Shown here: positions 12,785 through 24,708 of the stretch, piece by piece
Layout: every line of letters starts with the position of its first letter
Position numbering within the stretch: position 1 is the first letter of the stretch
Assembly (NCBI GenBank): GCA_963402885.1
Contig: OY727093.1
Location: 11,977,501-12,041,500, forward strand
Origin: Antedon bifida
Taxonomy: Eukaryota; Echinodermata; Crinoidea; Comatulida; Antedonidae
Direction of reading: 5' to 3'
Length of the DNA: 64,000 bases
Position numbers and translations under genes: made by a program
The notes under the pieces: generated by a model
Told to the model about the DNA's origin: nothing
The model's input: only the letters and a program-made list of their open reading frames with translations
The model's database searches: none

Positions 12785-15031
12785 TATAATACAAGAATGT
12801 ATTTTAAGTGATATTTGACTTTAACAGACCTAAAAAACAAGATGCAGACAAATTGTTTCTGATAATTCACGTTTAATAACAATAACGTCAAATAGTGATT
12901 AGAATAGATATTGTATTATTTTAAATGTAAATTGCATTTTGTAACTTATTGGGTCAGATACAGTACTCAACTTCTAATTATAGCACCTTGGTTAATATCT
13001 ACATATTAAATTATATCATTTTATCCATTGATGAATCGAAATGATTGATTCCATGTTTTAACCAAGTTATGAGTAAGATTTATGTCATGTAATTTTGGGG
13101 TTAATTTTTTCGGATAATTATGAAAACTAATACACATAATAATGATGGTCTACAAATTGTTTATTTTGGTTTTCGAAATATTATTTATTTCCAACTAGCT
13201 ACAATACAAAAGACAATATTCATTAAAAATAATTGTCAAAATTTGTTTTTCAAGACATATTGGGATTATACCTTGAATTGTCATTTTGTAATTGTTAAGT
13301 CGCTACAATTTGTTGTACATTCCGTATGTGTATAGACTTACCTACAAACTATACTCTTAATACATACTAATTGTATATCATTGTGTTTCCAAATTTAAAT
13401 TCTGTAATTTAGGTGTAGTACGTCACAATGAAGGTGCTATTGTAACTTTTTAAAAATTCAATATCTTGATAAATGGGAAACAAAATGCTGATACTCTGTT
13501 TAAGTTTAATTTTAGTAGTAAATAGGCCTACTGTATTTATCTACGCCATCAAGGTTGAATGACATTTCTAACATTATCATTATCATTTCTAATGATAATA
13601 TGTTGAAATATTGAATTCCCATTGTGACTTTTTTAGATTATACTTTCTTTTTAAATCTAAATAATCAGTATGCCTTATGGTAGTAGTAGTAATGTAATAT
13701 TTGTTTATTTTAAATTAAATGTTTTGTTGAAACATCTCATGGATGGCTTAGAAACAGCCACATTTTCCTGTAAATAGTTTTATACATATTTCTTATTTGT
13801 GTGAATGAGATTGCAGTGTTTGTGAATTTTGTTAAAAAGCAATTGTACAAATTGTAAAATAAGGACAAATATATATGTAGAAACATCAGTTGTAAAAATT
13901 GTGTCTTGGTTGATTCTTTGCATTTTAAATTTATATTATTTTTATTTAACAATAGTTTTGTTGATAAAATTACTCCAGTTATAATCAAATATTTATGAAT
14001 ATTCATGAAGAGTTATTGCATGAACCAATGAAGTCAAATTTGAACTAAATAGTACCAAATGTGACTCATTTTTATATTAATTTACACTAGTATTCAATGG
14101 GATTTTGAATTAAATAATATTAATTTTACTATCTTAATATTTATATTCACTGCAATGAAATGATAGCTAGGTAAATTTACATTTTTTCAGAACACAAAAC
14201 CTTGGGATAAACGCGTCCCCCATGACGTGGAGGCAACATGGTTAGGGGCTGCTATGGACATCCTGGAGATAATAATAGTTTAATAGTTAAGTCTTCTCTC
14301 CTTTAAAACGGACGAACACTCGCGTAACGAGAGGTTCGACCTATACAAAATGTTTACAAAATTAAAAGTTACATTATATTGGTCTAGATACAAAAATGTC
14401 CATGATTGCCAAAATAGCCTGCAACAAGGGATATAAATTCTACGGCATACAAATTAAGAATTACATTCATATTAAATGGTGGAAATGTGTTTTCGTCCTA
14501 TTTTTAATTAAAAATGATTTACCATTAATAATTAATATAGTCAAAAATTGAGCAAATTGGTATAAATATTGTTATTGTTATCTAGTAGAAAGTGGTGTTT
14601 AAATTATGTTGAACCTTTTTAATAAAAAATGTCATTAGTATTCATTAATTGTACATAAGTCTCCTTTAAATTCATTTAAACAAGTATTTCTTTTGTAGAT
14701 TTCACAATCAAATATATTGGATCATGGAGGTATAAAATTAGACTCTATGATTGGATACTGCTATGGAGAATTACGCCAAGCACTTTTGTATTGTATTGTA
14801 GGGTTCCTGTGGGTAAACATAAATCGAAATAGGCCAAAACAAAATGGTTCTTCCAGCTGTTTGAACGGAACCAACGTATTTCTCATTCGGGAAACTTTTT
14901 TTTTCAGCTTGTTATAATAAGTTTTTTGCAATATACATTTTGTTTAAGAGAAGTCTGGAACTAAGTCACCGTCATCGGTGCACGTTTTAAATTTAGTGTA
15001 CATTAAAAATGTTTTCAACTATTATAATTAT

Positions 15032-16581
15032 TAGGTGATCATTTAGAATAAAATGATCACCTATTGTTATTGTATAAAATCTTTATTATTATTTTTTTTA
15101 TTTTTTTTCTTTTTATTGTTTCTGTACACTATTTTGTGTAACAGATATCTCAAAAAGTTTAATGTCAATGATTACCAAAATTTCAGAATATCTTTTAAAT
15201 GATATAACTTAATCCTAATAAGCTTTCCAGCGTGATCACTCATCCGTGACGTCATTTATACGCCATTTTGTGAAATCACACTATCAAATATATCTCCATA
15301 ATTCATTATCACATATTAATGAAATTCACTACACGTAAACTTCAGGTCAAGGGTAAAAATATTAGCAAATAAAAAGTTGCGCGTTTCAAGGTCATGCATG
15401 TGAAATCGCGCGTTAAAAATTTAGAACGCTCAAAATTAAGTTTTGATCAATTTAGAGCATGAATTAGGCCATTTGCGCGTTTCAAAAAATTACTGCGCAA
15501 AAATGCGTTTTTGCGTGCGCGATACTTAAAAAGCGTAAAAAATATGAATTTTTTTTACAAATCTCATTCTACTCACCATCCTTAGTACATTCACCAAATT
15601 TGAGTCAGTTCCGACTTAAAATAACGCTATACGAGCACGTTAAAAATGACAAAATGCGCACATTAATTTTACAAAAGTTCTGAAAATGGTGAAAAATAGG
15701 TCTTTTTTAAAATGAAAATAATTCTTCAGAATGCAAGATGACCCCCGATTTTTTTAACTTATTCTGGAAGCCATTGAGTTGTAGATATGAATTCATGTAC
15801 ACATTTGACGTACAAAATGTTGTGACGTCATCAAATGGCCACTTGAATTTAAAATTAAGTTTTTTTTCTCTTTTGTGTAGATTATCACATTCAACAGAGC
15901 GCATCTTGGTTATGTGTGCTCGAATTTCGCACAAATTTCAGTATGTGCTTGCTTAATTAATTATTTTTATCATGAGTTGACACTATTTTCATTTTAGTGA
16001 CGTCATCACGCGTAAAAACTTGAATAACGTAGGCCGTGTAATTTCACCTTCGCAGTAAATTTGAATATCTTACAGCTCTTCAGAATTGAAGGTTACCTTG
16101 ATGATTATAATTTATTATGAAAGCTGATGAAATGTAGATATTAATTCATATAAAAATTAAGCCTATCGGATGTTGTGACGTTAACATATGGCCAGTTGAA
16201 GTGAAAAAGTAGTTTTTTCATATTTTTCGTCAAAGTTACACACATTTCAAAGAGCGCGCACAGCGCTTCTACGTGCCAAATTTTTTTCCAAATCTTATAT
16301 TTTTTTGCTCAATTAATTATCTTTCGAAATTGTCATCTTAAAGTTTAGTTTGATAACGTCATCATGCCAAAAAATTAGAACATGTGTGTCCCGTAATTTC
16401 ACCTATGCTACACTGTATATAGATATACAGTATATACTGTACATATTGTGGCATATAGGCACAACTCAGCACTATAAGCATGTAATAGGATGGCATACAT
16501 CAACATTTTCCGATCATATGTTAACGTACGTGCATGTTTAAAAAAAAATAATTTAAGTAAAATGATAAAAATGATCACCTA
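15032..16581. mobile_element. Non-autonomous repeat element with internal tandem duplication
   Basis: The left edge is a hairpin, TAGGTGATCATTT and its complement, at 15032-15063. The right edge (about 16559-16581) ends in ATGATCACCTA, the inverse of the left end. The interior has more CpG and GCGC than its surroundings. It also holds two diverged copies of a roughly 330-bp unit (about 15770-16050 and 16110-16400) sharing TGTTGTGACGT, ATGGCCA-TTGAA, AGAGCGC, ACGTCATCA and GTAATTTCACC. No transposase is visible. Flanking TA would fit a TA target site. Confidence 0.55.
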
Positions 16582-16957
16582 TAATTCGTCAAAGTGACGA
16601 ATTAAATTCTAGTTATTATTGTATTCGTAATGATGTTACAGACATTATCTTTGGTTGGTATTATCTACAATCTCACAATGATTTACAAATGCATATCGTA
16701 AAATTCACTTATGCAACCTTTATAAAAATATAACGAACCCATATCCAACTTGTTGAATTTCACAATTTCCTATCAAGTTTAATAAACCACATTACACAAT
16801 TGAATTTATTCATAATCATTTCGAAACTAGTATAAATAAAAATGGGAATACCCTCTTCGAGGAAATGGACGAACCCATTTGCTATGGCCTTTCTTAAATC
16901 TTAATAGGCCTACAGTAAATACATTCGATAATCAAATTCGGTTGTTATTTCACCAAG

Positions 16958-19517
16958 ATGGGATCGTCGAAGTATCTAGGATTATTGATCATTTTTACCA
17001 GTGTTTTTTGTATTGATAGTTTTAGCTGGAGCCACTGTAATGGTATGCATATTTTATTTTTTTTGTATTTTAAAGTTAGATCTGATTCAACATTTTAAAT
17101 AGTGAAAGGGTGAAATGTGTTCCACTTCGAGTGATATAATTTATTATGTTGCAACATTTTAAAATTAGATATTGGTTAATACATAAATAACTTTTCATTA
17201 TTATGTTCTGTGTCCTGTATGGAACATTTTTGCTACAGTATGTAATTTACCATTTATCAAGTACCGTCAAAAGTAAAATTTGAATAAAATAAAAATAAAT
17301 TCGGTGAGAAGTTGATTATGATTATATCTCCGTTCGTATAAAATTTACGAATAATGTATTTTAAAAGGCCTAATAATAAAGATTTGACAAACATCACTCG
17401 GTCGCCCTCTCCTTTCATATTTCATAAACCATGTAGCCTACATATTTGCAATTATGTCTTATCCATTATATCCATGTTTTTGTAGAACAAAGTAGTTAAT
17501 TCAAACATATTAATTATTGAAACAATGAGCCTAAATCGTCATTACAAACGCATAATTTTACTACAATGCGAGCTGTAAATCGTGTTTCTGCAACTTGGTA
17601 CTCTACCATGCTCTAATTTTACTCCAAACAACTTGCGCGCAAATACGATCGAAAACAGAAATTTTCTATTAAAAATTCATGTTTTTCATCGTCACTTTAG
17701 GACACATGGAGCTTTACCATGTCTCAGGGTATTGTTGTGTGTTATCGGTGTGAAATTTGAGTTGTAAGCTAATCATGCCGTATAATTAACTTTGGTTGAA
17801 TTAATGTGATAAACAGTTGTTTATTTATCGGATTCGGCCTGAATGGAAAACCATGAAAACGAAAGAGGAAACAATCCTAGATTCGCTTTAGAGCATGGAG
17901 TAACGAATGTACTCCATGTTTAGAGCCCATCGTCAACATGAAATAATACATTTTCAGTAGGCCTGGATTTGAGAATATGATTCCGTTTCCGTTCGTCTTA
18001 GGCCTGATGGGCATAACAGGATACAATAACAATTTATTTGCCAAAAAATACAATTCAGTAGCATATCAAACTAGTAAAACAAACAGCGCAATTTGCATTT
18101 GCAACACAACTATTAGAGGAATCAACAATTAAAAAATCGAAAACAAATTCAACAAAATACAAATACAATCAAATAACTCGCCCTCCCTTTAAAAATAATC
18201 TTCATATTCAATTTAACAGGACATTCACGTGGTGGTGCTCAGCGAAAGGTCACTTTCAAACATCTACAATTGTCGCCTGATCCTATAGTTTTGCCTGGCA
18301 CAATTCGTATAGATTTCGAGGCTGAAGTATCTGGCCATATCGAGGCACCTATGTCACTGGAAGTCAAAATTTGGAAGTTTGTCAAATTGTTCTGGTCTAC
18401 ATCTAGGATCCGGATTTATGGCTGTTGGTAAGTGGTTGGGGTTTTTTTTATCGATTTTATGTATTCATCCAAACGTCTGTTTTTTCGTTCTTTAGTATTT
18501 TGGGCTTGCTTTTACTTATTATTGTTTTCTTAGGCAACCAAGGGAAGAGTGAAATTAATTAATTTAAATTAATTTCATTTTCTCTGGGCAGCCATACCAC
18601 CTGGTGACTATACAAACTATATGCCTAACTCTACATATGACCTAAAATTAAATAAAATTGAATTTCCCCTACGAAAAGATTCGTTACAATCGCTCTAGTA
18701 ATGCACCAATAACTCTCTCTGTAGGTGTTAATTTAATTTCGTATATTACATTTTATCTTTTAGTTCCTATAATGACATTTGCAAAAGCGTGGGTGCTGGG
18801 ACTACTTGCTCGGATGAATTTCTGGTAAACTGCAATGACTGCACTTGCCCTCCGACTGCTGGACTGTACAATACAAGCAGAAGTTCTGTTTCAATGACTG
18901 TCAATACACTTCCATTTTATATGTCATTTCTTGCTAGTGTATGTATTTAATATTTATTTATTTATCTATTCTCAATTGATTAATTGGAATTAGGTCCTCC
19001 GCGTAACCACGAAAGCCACAGCGCGGCGACTGAAACAGAGGATGACCTAGTTAGTACCTTCAACTCTTCTGAAATATGCACTGGGTATTTTTAAAGTGCA
19101 CACGAGCCATATGAGAAGTAAGACGAAAGTGTGTGAAAGATAATTATGTGTTAGATGTCTGTCCCTTTAGAAAATGTGTATAATATTTATCTATATAGGC
19201 CAACTTTTTGCTTTCTTTGATTTTAGGGAAAGTTTGAAACTCACCTCATCTTGAAGGATGGAAACGGTAATGTATTAGACTGCCTAGATTTACTCCTCCA
19301 AATCCAAACTGTATCGAATGATAAAAAAGAAGTACCTCATAAACCTAAAGAAACTTTAAACGAGACAAAGGAGCAAACTTATAAACCAGTGATGCCTAAT
19401 TACTGTTACCCCGAGGAGAAAAACACAGAAGAGATCAGCATGATTATGCCGATAACCGACAACTCAGAAGATGCGCTTATAACTGTCGTAACAGACACAA
19501 CAACAGGAACAAACTAA
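16958..19517 (+). CDS. Secreted GM2-activator-like (ML/saposin-type lipid-binding) protein 1
   Basis: Four exons (16958-17042, 18220-18427, 18764-18938, 19227-19517) encode 252 residues. The ATG has a good context (A at -3, G at +4) and starts a hydrophobic signal peptide. The mature start FSWSHCN matches the FSWDNC start of mammalian GM2A. Other family features are LSPDPIVLPGTI, GCW, a Cys-rich loop with NDCTCPPTAGLYNTS, LPFYMSFLAS, and a final GKFETHLILKDG-NVLDCLDL strand. GM2A proteins extract glycolipids from membranes for lysosomal hydrolases; whether this one does so is inference. Intron phases are 1, 2, 0, matching the downstream copy. Unlike that copy, it has about 65 extra C-terminal residues, Lys/Glu- then Asp/Thr-rich, with no domain I recognise. 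Confidence 0.88.
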
Positions 19518-20140
19518 CATAGAATCATTTTCTTATAGAATTTGTTGTTTCTTAACAAGAATATTATAGTGTAGGCCTCCTACGCGTGAGGCCTTTCCCA
19601 TTATGCGTGCAGAGGTATGGCCTATCTCTCATCCGATGGATTATACTTAGATTTTGGAGAGTACAAACATGCATGTTATCCTCATTAACTAAATCTCGAC
19701 CTTTGTAATAGGCGATAACCAATTTTCTGGAAAAATTTTATTTTAGTGTATATGTTACTACGGTACATTCTCTGTCCCATTTAAAGTTCGTATTCAAGGT
19801 TCCGATTTTAAGAACTGTAATGTAAATGAATACATTCTACGTGGTATAACCTTAATATTTTCTTTCTATTATGATATATTGTGATAAAATAATAAAAATA
19901 AAAAGATAATTTTGCAAGCGTTTTGTTATTTTTCACGACAGGTTATTTAAAGTTATGTAACTATAAATTCCAACTTATCAGTACACGTCTTAACATTATA
20001 CCTATTTTCAAATGGAACAGTCTGTTGTTCATCTTTGGTGGACTGGTCGGTATTTCTTTACTGAAATTCATCAAACTTAGTTGGGACCGTCACAGTTGTA
20101 CTGCTTTACCGACTTGAAAACTTTCAACACCTTGTTATCA
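19518..20140. other. Intergenic gap between tandem GM2A-like genes
   Basis: This holds the 3' UTR of the first gene and the upstream region of the second. An open frame at 19923-20117 has no family resemblance and is probably chance. Confidence 0.6.
19893..19904 (+). terminator. Poly(A) signals of first GM2A-like gene
   Basis: Two overlapping-spaced AATAAA hexamers (19893-19898 and 19899-19904) lie about 380 bp after the stop codon. Confidence 0.5.
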
Positions 20141-22553
20141 ATGGAACGACATCAATACTGTGTTTTTATTTTTGTGTTGCTGTTTTACTCGATTGAATCC
20201 AGGTTTAGTTGGCGGTATTGTAACGGTAAACTTGTTTTTCTTATAATAGTATTGGTAAATATTGTATGTGCTTATTAATTCATCATTGGAAATCTTTATT
20301 TTCATGTATTGTCAATTACGTATATTGTTTTAGTTAAGATCAGATTATTCAACATTAAGTGTCTTATGTAACATACCTACACAAACAATAGTAGGACAAA
20401 GGAGCATTGTTTCTGTACAAAATTTAGAAAGTTAAAGAAATTAAATCGTAAGAATAAGATACATTAATTAATTAAGAAAAATTAAATATAAATAAGAAAG
20501 ATTTATATTTGCGCTATTTTAGTTTTCACAAAAAATAATAAATGTGCTCACATTTTAGCAGTAAATTAAGTACAGTATAGGCCTAATGTACACAAAGGTG
20601 GATTCATGCTGATGCCGTACTGAAAGGTATAGGAAATCAACAATTCAGTAGGCCTGCACGAATTTTCTTATTTTCTAATGTTTATGCTTTGTTTAAATTG
20701 TAATCCAACAGTTTCATGCTTTTGTTGCTGGTTGGAATTTTAATGTTTTTATACCTAAATAAATAATCGTTTTCTATACGGTACTTTGATTTGTATGCAT
20801 TTTGCATTAGTTTGGTTCTTGCTGAATTCCATTATTACGCTACCATTTTCTAGAGGATATTATGATTGAACGATACTTCGCATAGGTTCAATATAGCTGT
20901 CAATTTCAGTTAGTATTATATAACGTCATATAACATTTCATTAACACGACATGATGTCAATATAATTGGACCACACACATACAACTGCAAAGTCTTGTTA
21001 CAATATCAGAAATTAAATCTTCAAAGACTGGAGATTAACCGCCTACCATGATGGGTTGTGTGGCAACTGGTACACTCGCAACATTTAACAACGCGTGATG
21101 TACCGCCTGTTTCTTAGTATGGGTGGTATTGAGTGTGAGCCAACTGTAGTGTTAAAAGAATGTTTGATCTTATCTTATAGGCCTATATAAGATAATTATT
21201 CAATGAGAGTATTGTCAAAATATACAAATATAATCAAGGTGTATTAAAGTTTAACATCCAACGACTGCATTCCACTGTTTAACACAGTTTGTGTTTAATA
21301 CAGTAAAACATAGGATTTTTGTTTGTGATAATAAGGAACGGTTTTTCTTTATTTTCTGATTACTTTAAGTGTGGTTATTTTATTCAATTATTTCTAGGCC
21401 GACAAACATCTGATGTAGTATCTATTGACTCTCTAAATATCTCACCAAAACCCATTCGCCTGCCAGGAACAATCAACATTGAATTTTATACGCAGCTCCA
21501 TGGAAATCTGACTGGACCGTTGTCGGTGAAAGCCGACATATGGAGAGTAAAGAAAAGACGATTCACTACCATGCGGACAAAAATACCCGGATGTTGGTAT
21601 GTTTACAATAAAGTTTCATGTTGTTATTTGAATGTTACAACAGTCAAAACAACCACATAGTGATTTAGATCTTGCTATAACTTTAATCAGTGTTTTAAGT
21701 TAGTACTACGTGACCAACGTGGCTGATGCAAAGATTGTAGACATAACCCCCCGCAATTTTGTGCTGGACAGGAAGGAGTTCTTTATTTTTATTTACATGT
21801 TATATGCCTTCCCATACCCTACTAAAATACGTTATATCATTTCTAATGATTTTCTTTCTAGTAACTATAACAACTTGTGTGCTGAGATGTCAACACATGA
21901 CGAATGTCCATCTTACCTGACGTCTAACAACATTCCTTGTACCTGCCCACCAACACCTGGATCGTTTAACACATCTGTTACACCTGTCACGTTCACCGTT
22001 GCAGAAATTCCACTCTATGTCGCAATGTTTGCTACGGTAAGACATAGGTTATTTTGTCTAAGATGCTTTCGTAGACAGTTCACTGTTATATTAAATATAT
22101 TATGAATGAGGCCATTGCATATACGACAAAAATGATCTGATAAATTAATATGTTATCGGAAGAGATGACTTTGAATTCAGTATATTAAAACAAACTTACA
22201 CATGCATGTCTTTAACACACGCTTATGTTGCCTGTTAAGAATTTAAACTTTCGACCAATCGGCTAGGCCGATGATAATGCTGCGGTTGCGGAACTAATCT
22301 TGCGTGACATTGGGTAAACATATTCGTGGTTTTAGAATTATCACATACAAATTCCGTATTAAGCAGTCATCATGGTATTCCGAAATATAAAGATGAATTG
22401 TATAGAGAATTTTAATGACGTGATGTGTACGTTTTTAATGTTTCAATTCAGGGAAATTTTGAGGCCAGGATAAAGCTTCGAGATGGTCCCAATAAGCAGC
22501 TTCTCCTGTGCGTAGAGGTTGATGTTAAGATACTAGCTGGTGCTCAAGGGTAG
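20141..22553 (+). CDS. Secreted GM2-activator-like (ML/saposin-type lipid-binding) protein 2
   Basis: Four exons (20141-20225, 21398-21596, 21862-22036, 22452-22553) encode 186 residues, close to the normal GM2A length. ATG 20141 starts a signal peptide ending before FSWRYCN; an in-frame upstream ATG at 20081 would bury that signal and is less likely. Shared features with the upstream gene are LPGTINIEF, GCW, CNYNNLC, IPCTCPPTPGSFNTS, IPLYVAMFAT and GNFEARIKLRDG, ending LLLCVEVDVKILAGAQG. First exon (85 nt), third exon (175 nt) and intron phases are identical to the neighbour, which shows tandem duplication. A possible acceptor at about 21703 would break the frame. Confidence 0.87.
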
Positions 22554-22727
22554 AATAAACGACACTACACAAAGTAGGCCTACATGTGCTGGACAGCTTA
22601 TAGAGCCAAATGTATAATTATTAATAATAGATTTCTTGAGGTTGTTGTGCAGTAGAATCACACAACTGTGTCTCCATAGTGATGTTGTATCGGTACGATA
22701 CGGTAACATAAATTAACAATATATGTA

Positions 22728-22733
22728 AATAAA
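22728..22733 (+). terminator. Poly(A) signal of second GM2A-like gene
   Basis: AATAAA lies 175 bp after the stop codon at 22553. Confidence 0.55.
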
Positions 22734-23452
22734 ATTGTTGTCGTTAACATGTGTTGTTCAATAATATAGATATTGGAGATACACAGATACTTGTAAAACC
22801 GATAATTAGTTTTAATACATCAGACTTGTTGTAAATATGTTCTTTGCTGTTGCAAAATGACTAGGGCCTATATAAGGCCTTCATTTCAAAATGACAATGT
22901 TATTATTAACATACAAACAAACATTTCCTTTATCATTCAATGTGATATCAATATAGTTGACCGTTTGCTAATATTAGGTGCTGTAGGTTGCGATATATTT
23001 TGTTATTTGCTGTAATAAAAACAATATGTATAATCATTTTTAATTCATTTTTTTTTAAAGAGTGGCAAAATACCAAATATCAACTAGGTCAAAAAACATC
23101 AGCAACAGCAACGATTGTGGTGGTCAGTAGTTTATTGACCCAGTATCATTAGTATGAGTATAGAAAATAAATCCCCGGATTATCGATTTAATATGAATTT
23201 AATACATTTTAAACTAAGAACCATATTATTACCCACATGTGTGTAAGCCTGGTCATGTGATTTGAGGTTGAAATACGGTACGTACGAAATAAATACAATA
23301 ATTCGACATAGTAAAAACGTTATTATTCACCATTAAAGATGAATCGGGGCCCAACTAACAATCCTCAGGTTGTCCCCTCGTTTATTTGACAAAATAGTGT
23401 CTAAATATGAGTGTAGCCTGAATAGGGGTGTCCCAAAAATTGATTCTATTGT

Positions 23453-23731
23453 ATAATAATAATAATAATAATAATAGTTCATTCTTATATAGCGCATATA
23501 AGCAAGCTCTCAATGCGCTGAACATTATTACCCCAGTCATTTCCTGATCAAACACCCTTATATGCAGCTAGTAATCAGCGCAAAGTTGTGTCTTGATACA
23601 CCTGGGTGGAGAGAGGCAAAAGTAAGTAAAGTATCTTGCCTAAGGATACAAGCAATGCGGCGAGAGTTGGATTCGAACCTTAGTCTAACGATCAGTAGTC
23701 AAACGTCCAACACACAGCGCCACACGCCCTT
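23453..23731 (-). mobile_element. tRNA-derived SINE
   Basis: On the minus strand the element starts near 23731. It has an A-box-like TGGCGCTGTGTGTTGG (23723-23708) and a canonical B box GGTTCGAATCC (23679-23669), about 30 bp apart as in a pol III promoter. A body follows, containing GCGCTATATAAG, and it ends in a (TTA)n tail near 23453. This is the layout of a tRNA-headed SINE. It is not a functional tRNA, because the acceptor stem does not pair. Confidence 0.7.
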
Positions 23732-24708
23732 ATATTACTTAATAATATATTTTAGCGGAGCCTATTAGCCCACTCTCTCAATCTCATGACCCTATAACCG
23801 ACCAAATAAAATATTTCCTCAATTTGAACAAGGAAAGGGGGGTAGGAGCAGAGAGTTACCGTAATTTCAAGTACTCTATTTTAATAAAGAGATTATAAAA
23901 GTCGTTTGTTTAATGTAAAGTTTTACATATAGACATTGAGTTTGAAAGTAGGTTTGGCTGTAAAATCGAATACACGCCCGCATATTTAGATATAACTTGC
24001 CAGTATAAACGTTTTTACGCTAAGACACACCTGTATGGAAATTAATGAATTCCTTGACAACAGAAACACTCATTTGGAACGATGGTATTCGTCAATAGAT
24101 GTAGACCTATTGTTTGCGCTTGAGATTCGAGAGGTAAGAAGTAATATTGTCAATTACAACATTATTTTAAACTTTGCTCTTTTATATATAATACAATATT
24201 GAAATATAAGAGACATAGAGTACTCGAAAATACCACGAATTGCAAACGCTAGTGCCGTTTTCACACTTAGGATTAGGATCACTTCGGCAATGTATAGCTT
24301 GGACGAATTATATAGGCTATTCTAACCAACTGAATTGGCGAGAAGTGTAGGCCACGTCTTACATCATCAGCGAATGCACAAGTAAAACTATAGGCAAACA
24401 TTTGGTCAGAAACAGAAATTGTAGGAAGGCCTATTTTTTTATAATTATCATTCCGTAAATGAATGACGTCATACCGACGCCTAATTAATAGGGGATTATT
24501 TGAGCGTTGCGACATTGGTAAGTGTTAAAACAACAGTCCGTTCGATCATGGTTCGATCCCGTCTATTGATCGTCACAACGTTCTCTGTTTTGCATTATTG
24601 TTGTAATCTAAACAAACACAATGAGTTGATTTTTACGTACATTTCATAACTTATACAGTGATTTATTTATATGGATGGACTCGGACGAGCCCGGAATTTT
24701 GAAACAAG

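Larger units (their letters stand above)
12636..16957. other. Intergenic region between Trio 3' end and first GM2A-like gene
   Basis: This region has no convincing gene. It begins with the presumed Trio 3' UTR, including a short tandem array, then AT-rich DNA. A repeat with hairpin ends lies at 15032-16581. The acceptor-preceded frame near 14192 is discussed among the rejected items. No clear poly(A) signal for Trio could be chosen. Confidence 0.6.
22554..24708. other. Intergenic region upstream of otopetrin-like gene
   Basis: It holds the second GM2A-like 3' UTR and a SINE at about 23453-23731. No protein gene is supported. Frames at 23562-23768 and 24279-24515 lie in repeat or low-complexity context and resemble nothing known. 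Confidence 0.6.

Noticed and set aside
14191-14285. Possible alternative last Trio exon after a TTTTTTCAG acceptor, phase 0, reading NTKPWDKRVPHDVE to a stop
   Set aside because: The exon at 12570 continues with NDIHPV, matching the vertebrate NDVRPI, and is nearer. The 14191 frame resembles no Trio tail. It stays possible as an alternative exon only.
14717-14917. Open frame of 66 codons downstream of Trio
   Set aside because: No homology, ends in a T-run, no splice partner; judged chance.
15707-15956. Overlapping frames on both strands
   Set aside because: They lie inside the repeat element at 15032-16581 and are not conserved in its second unit.
21703-21861. Open frame before the third exon of GM2A-like gene 2
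   Set aside because: The acceptor at 21861 reproduces the 175-nt exon of the neighbour exactly; the longer version adds unrelated residues.
24520-24570. GGTTCGATCCC, a B-box-like string suggesting a tRNA
   Set aside because: No cloverleaf can be folded around it by eye and no convincing A box is at the right distance.
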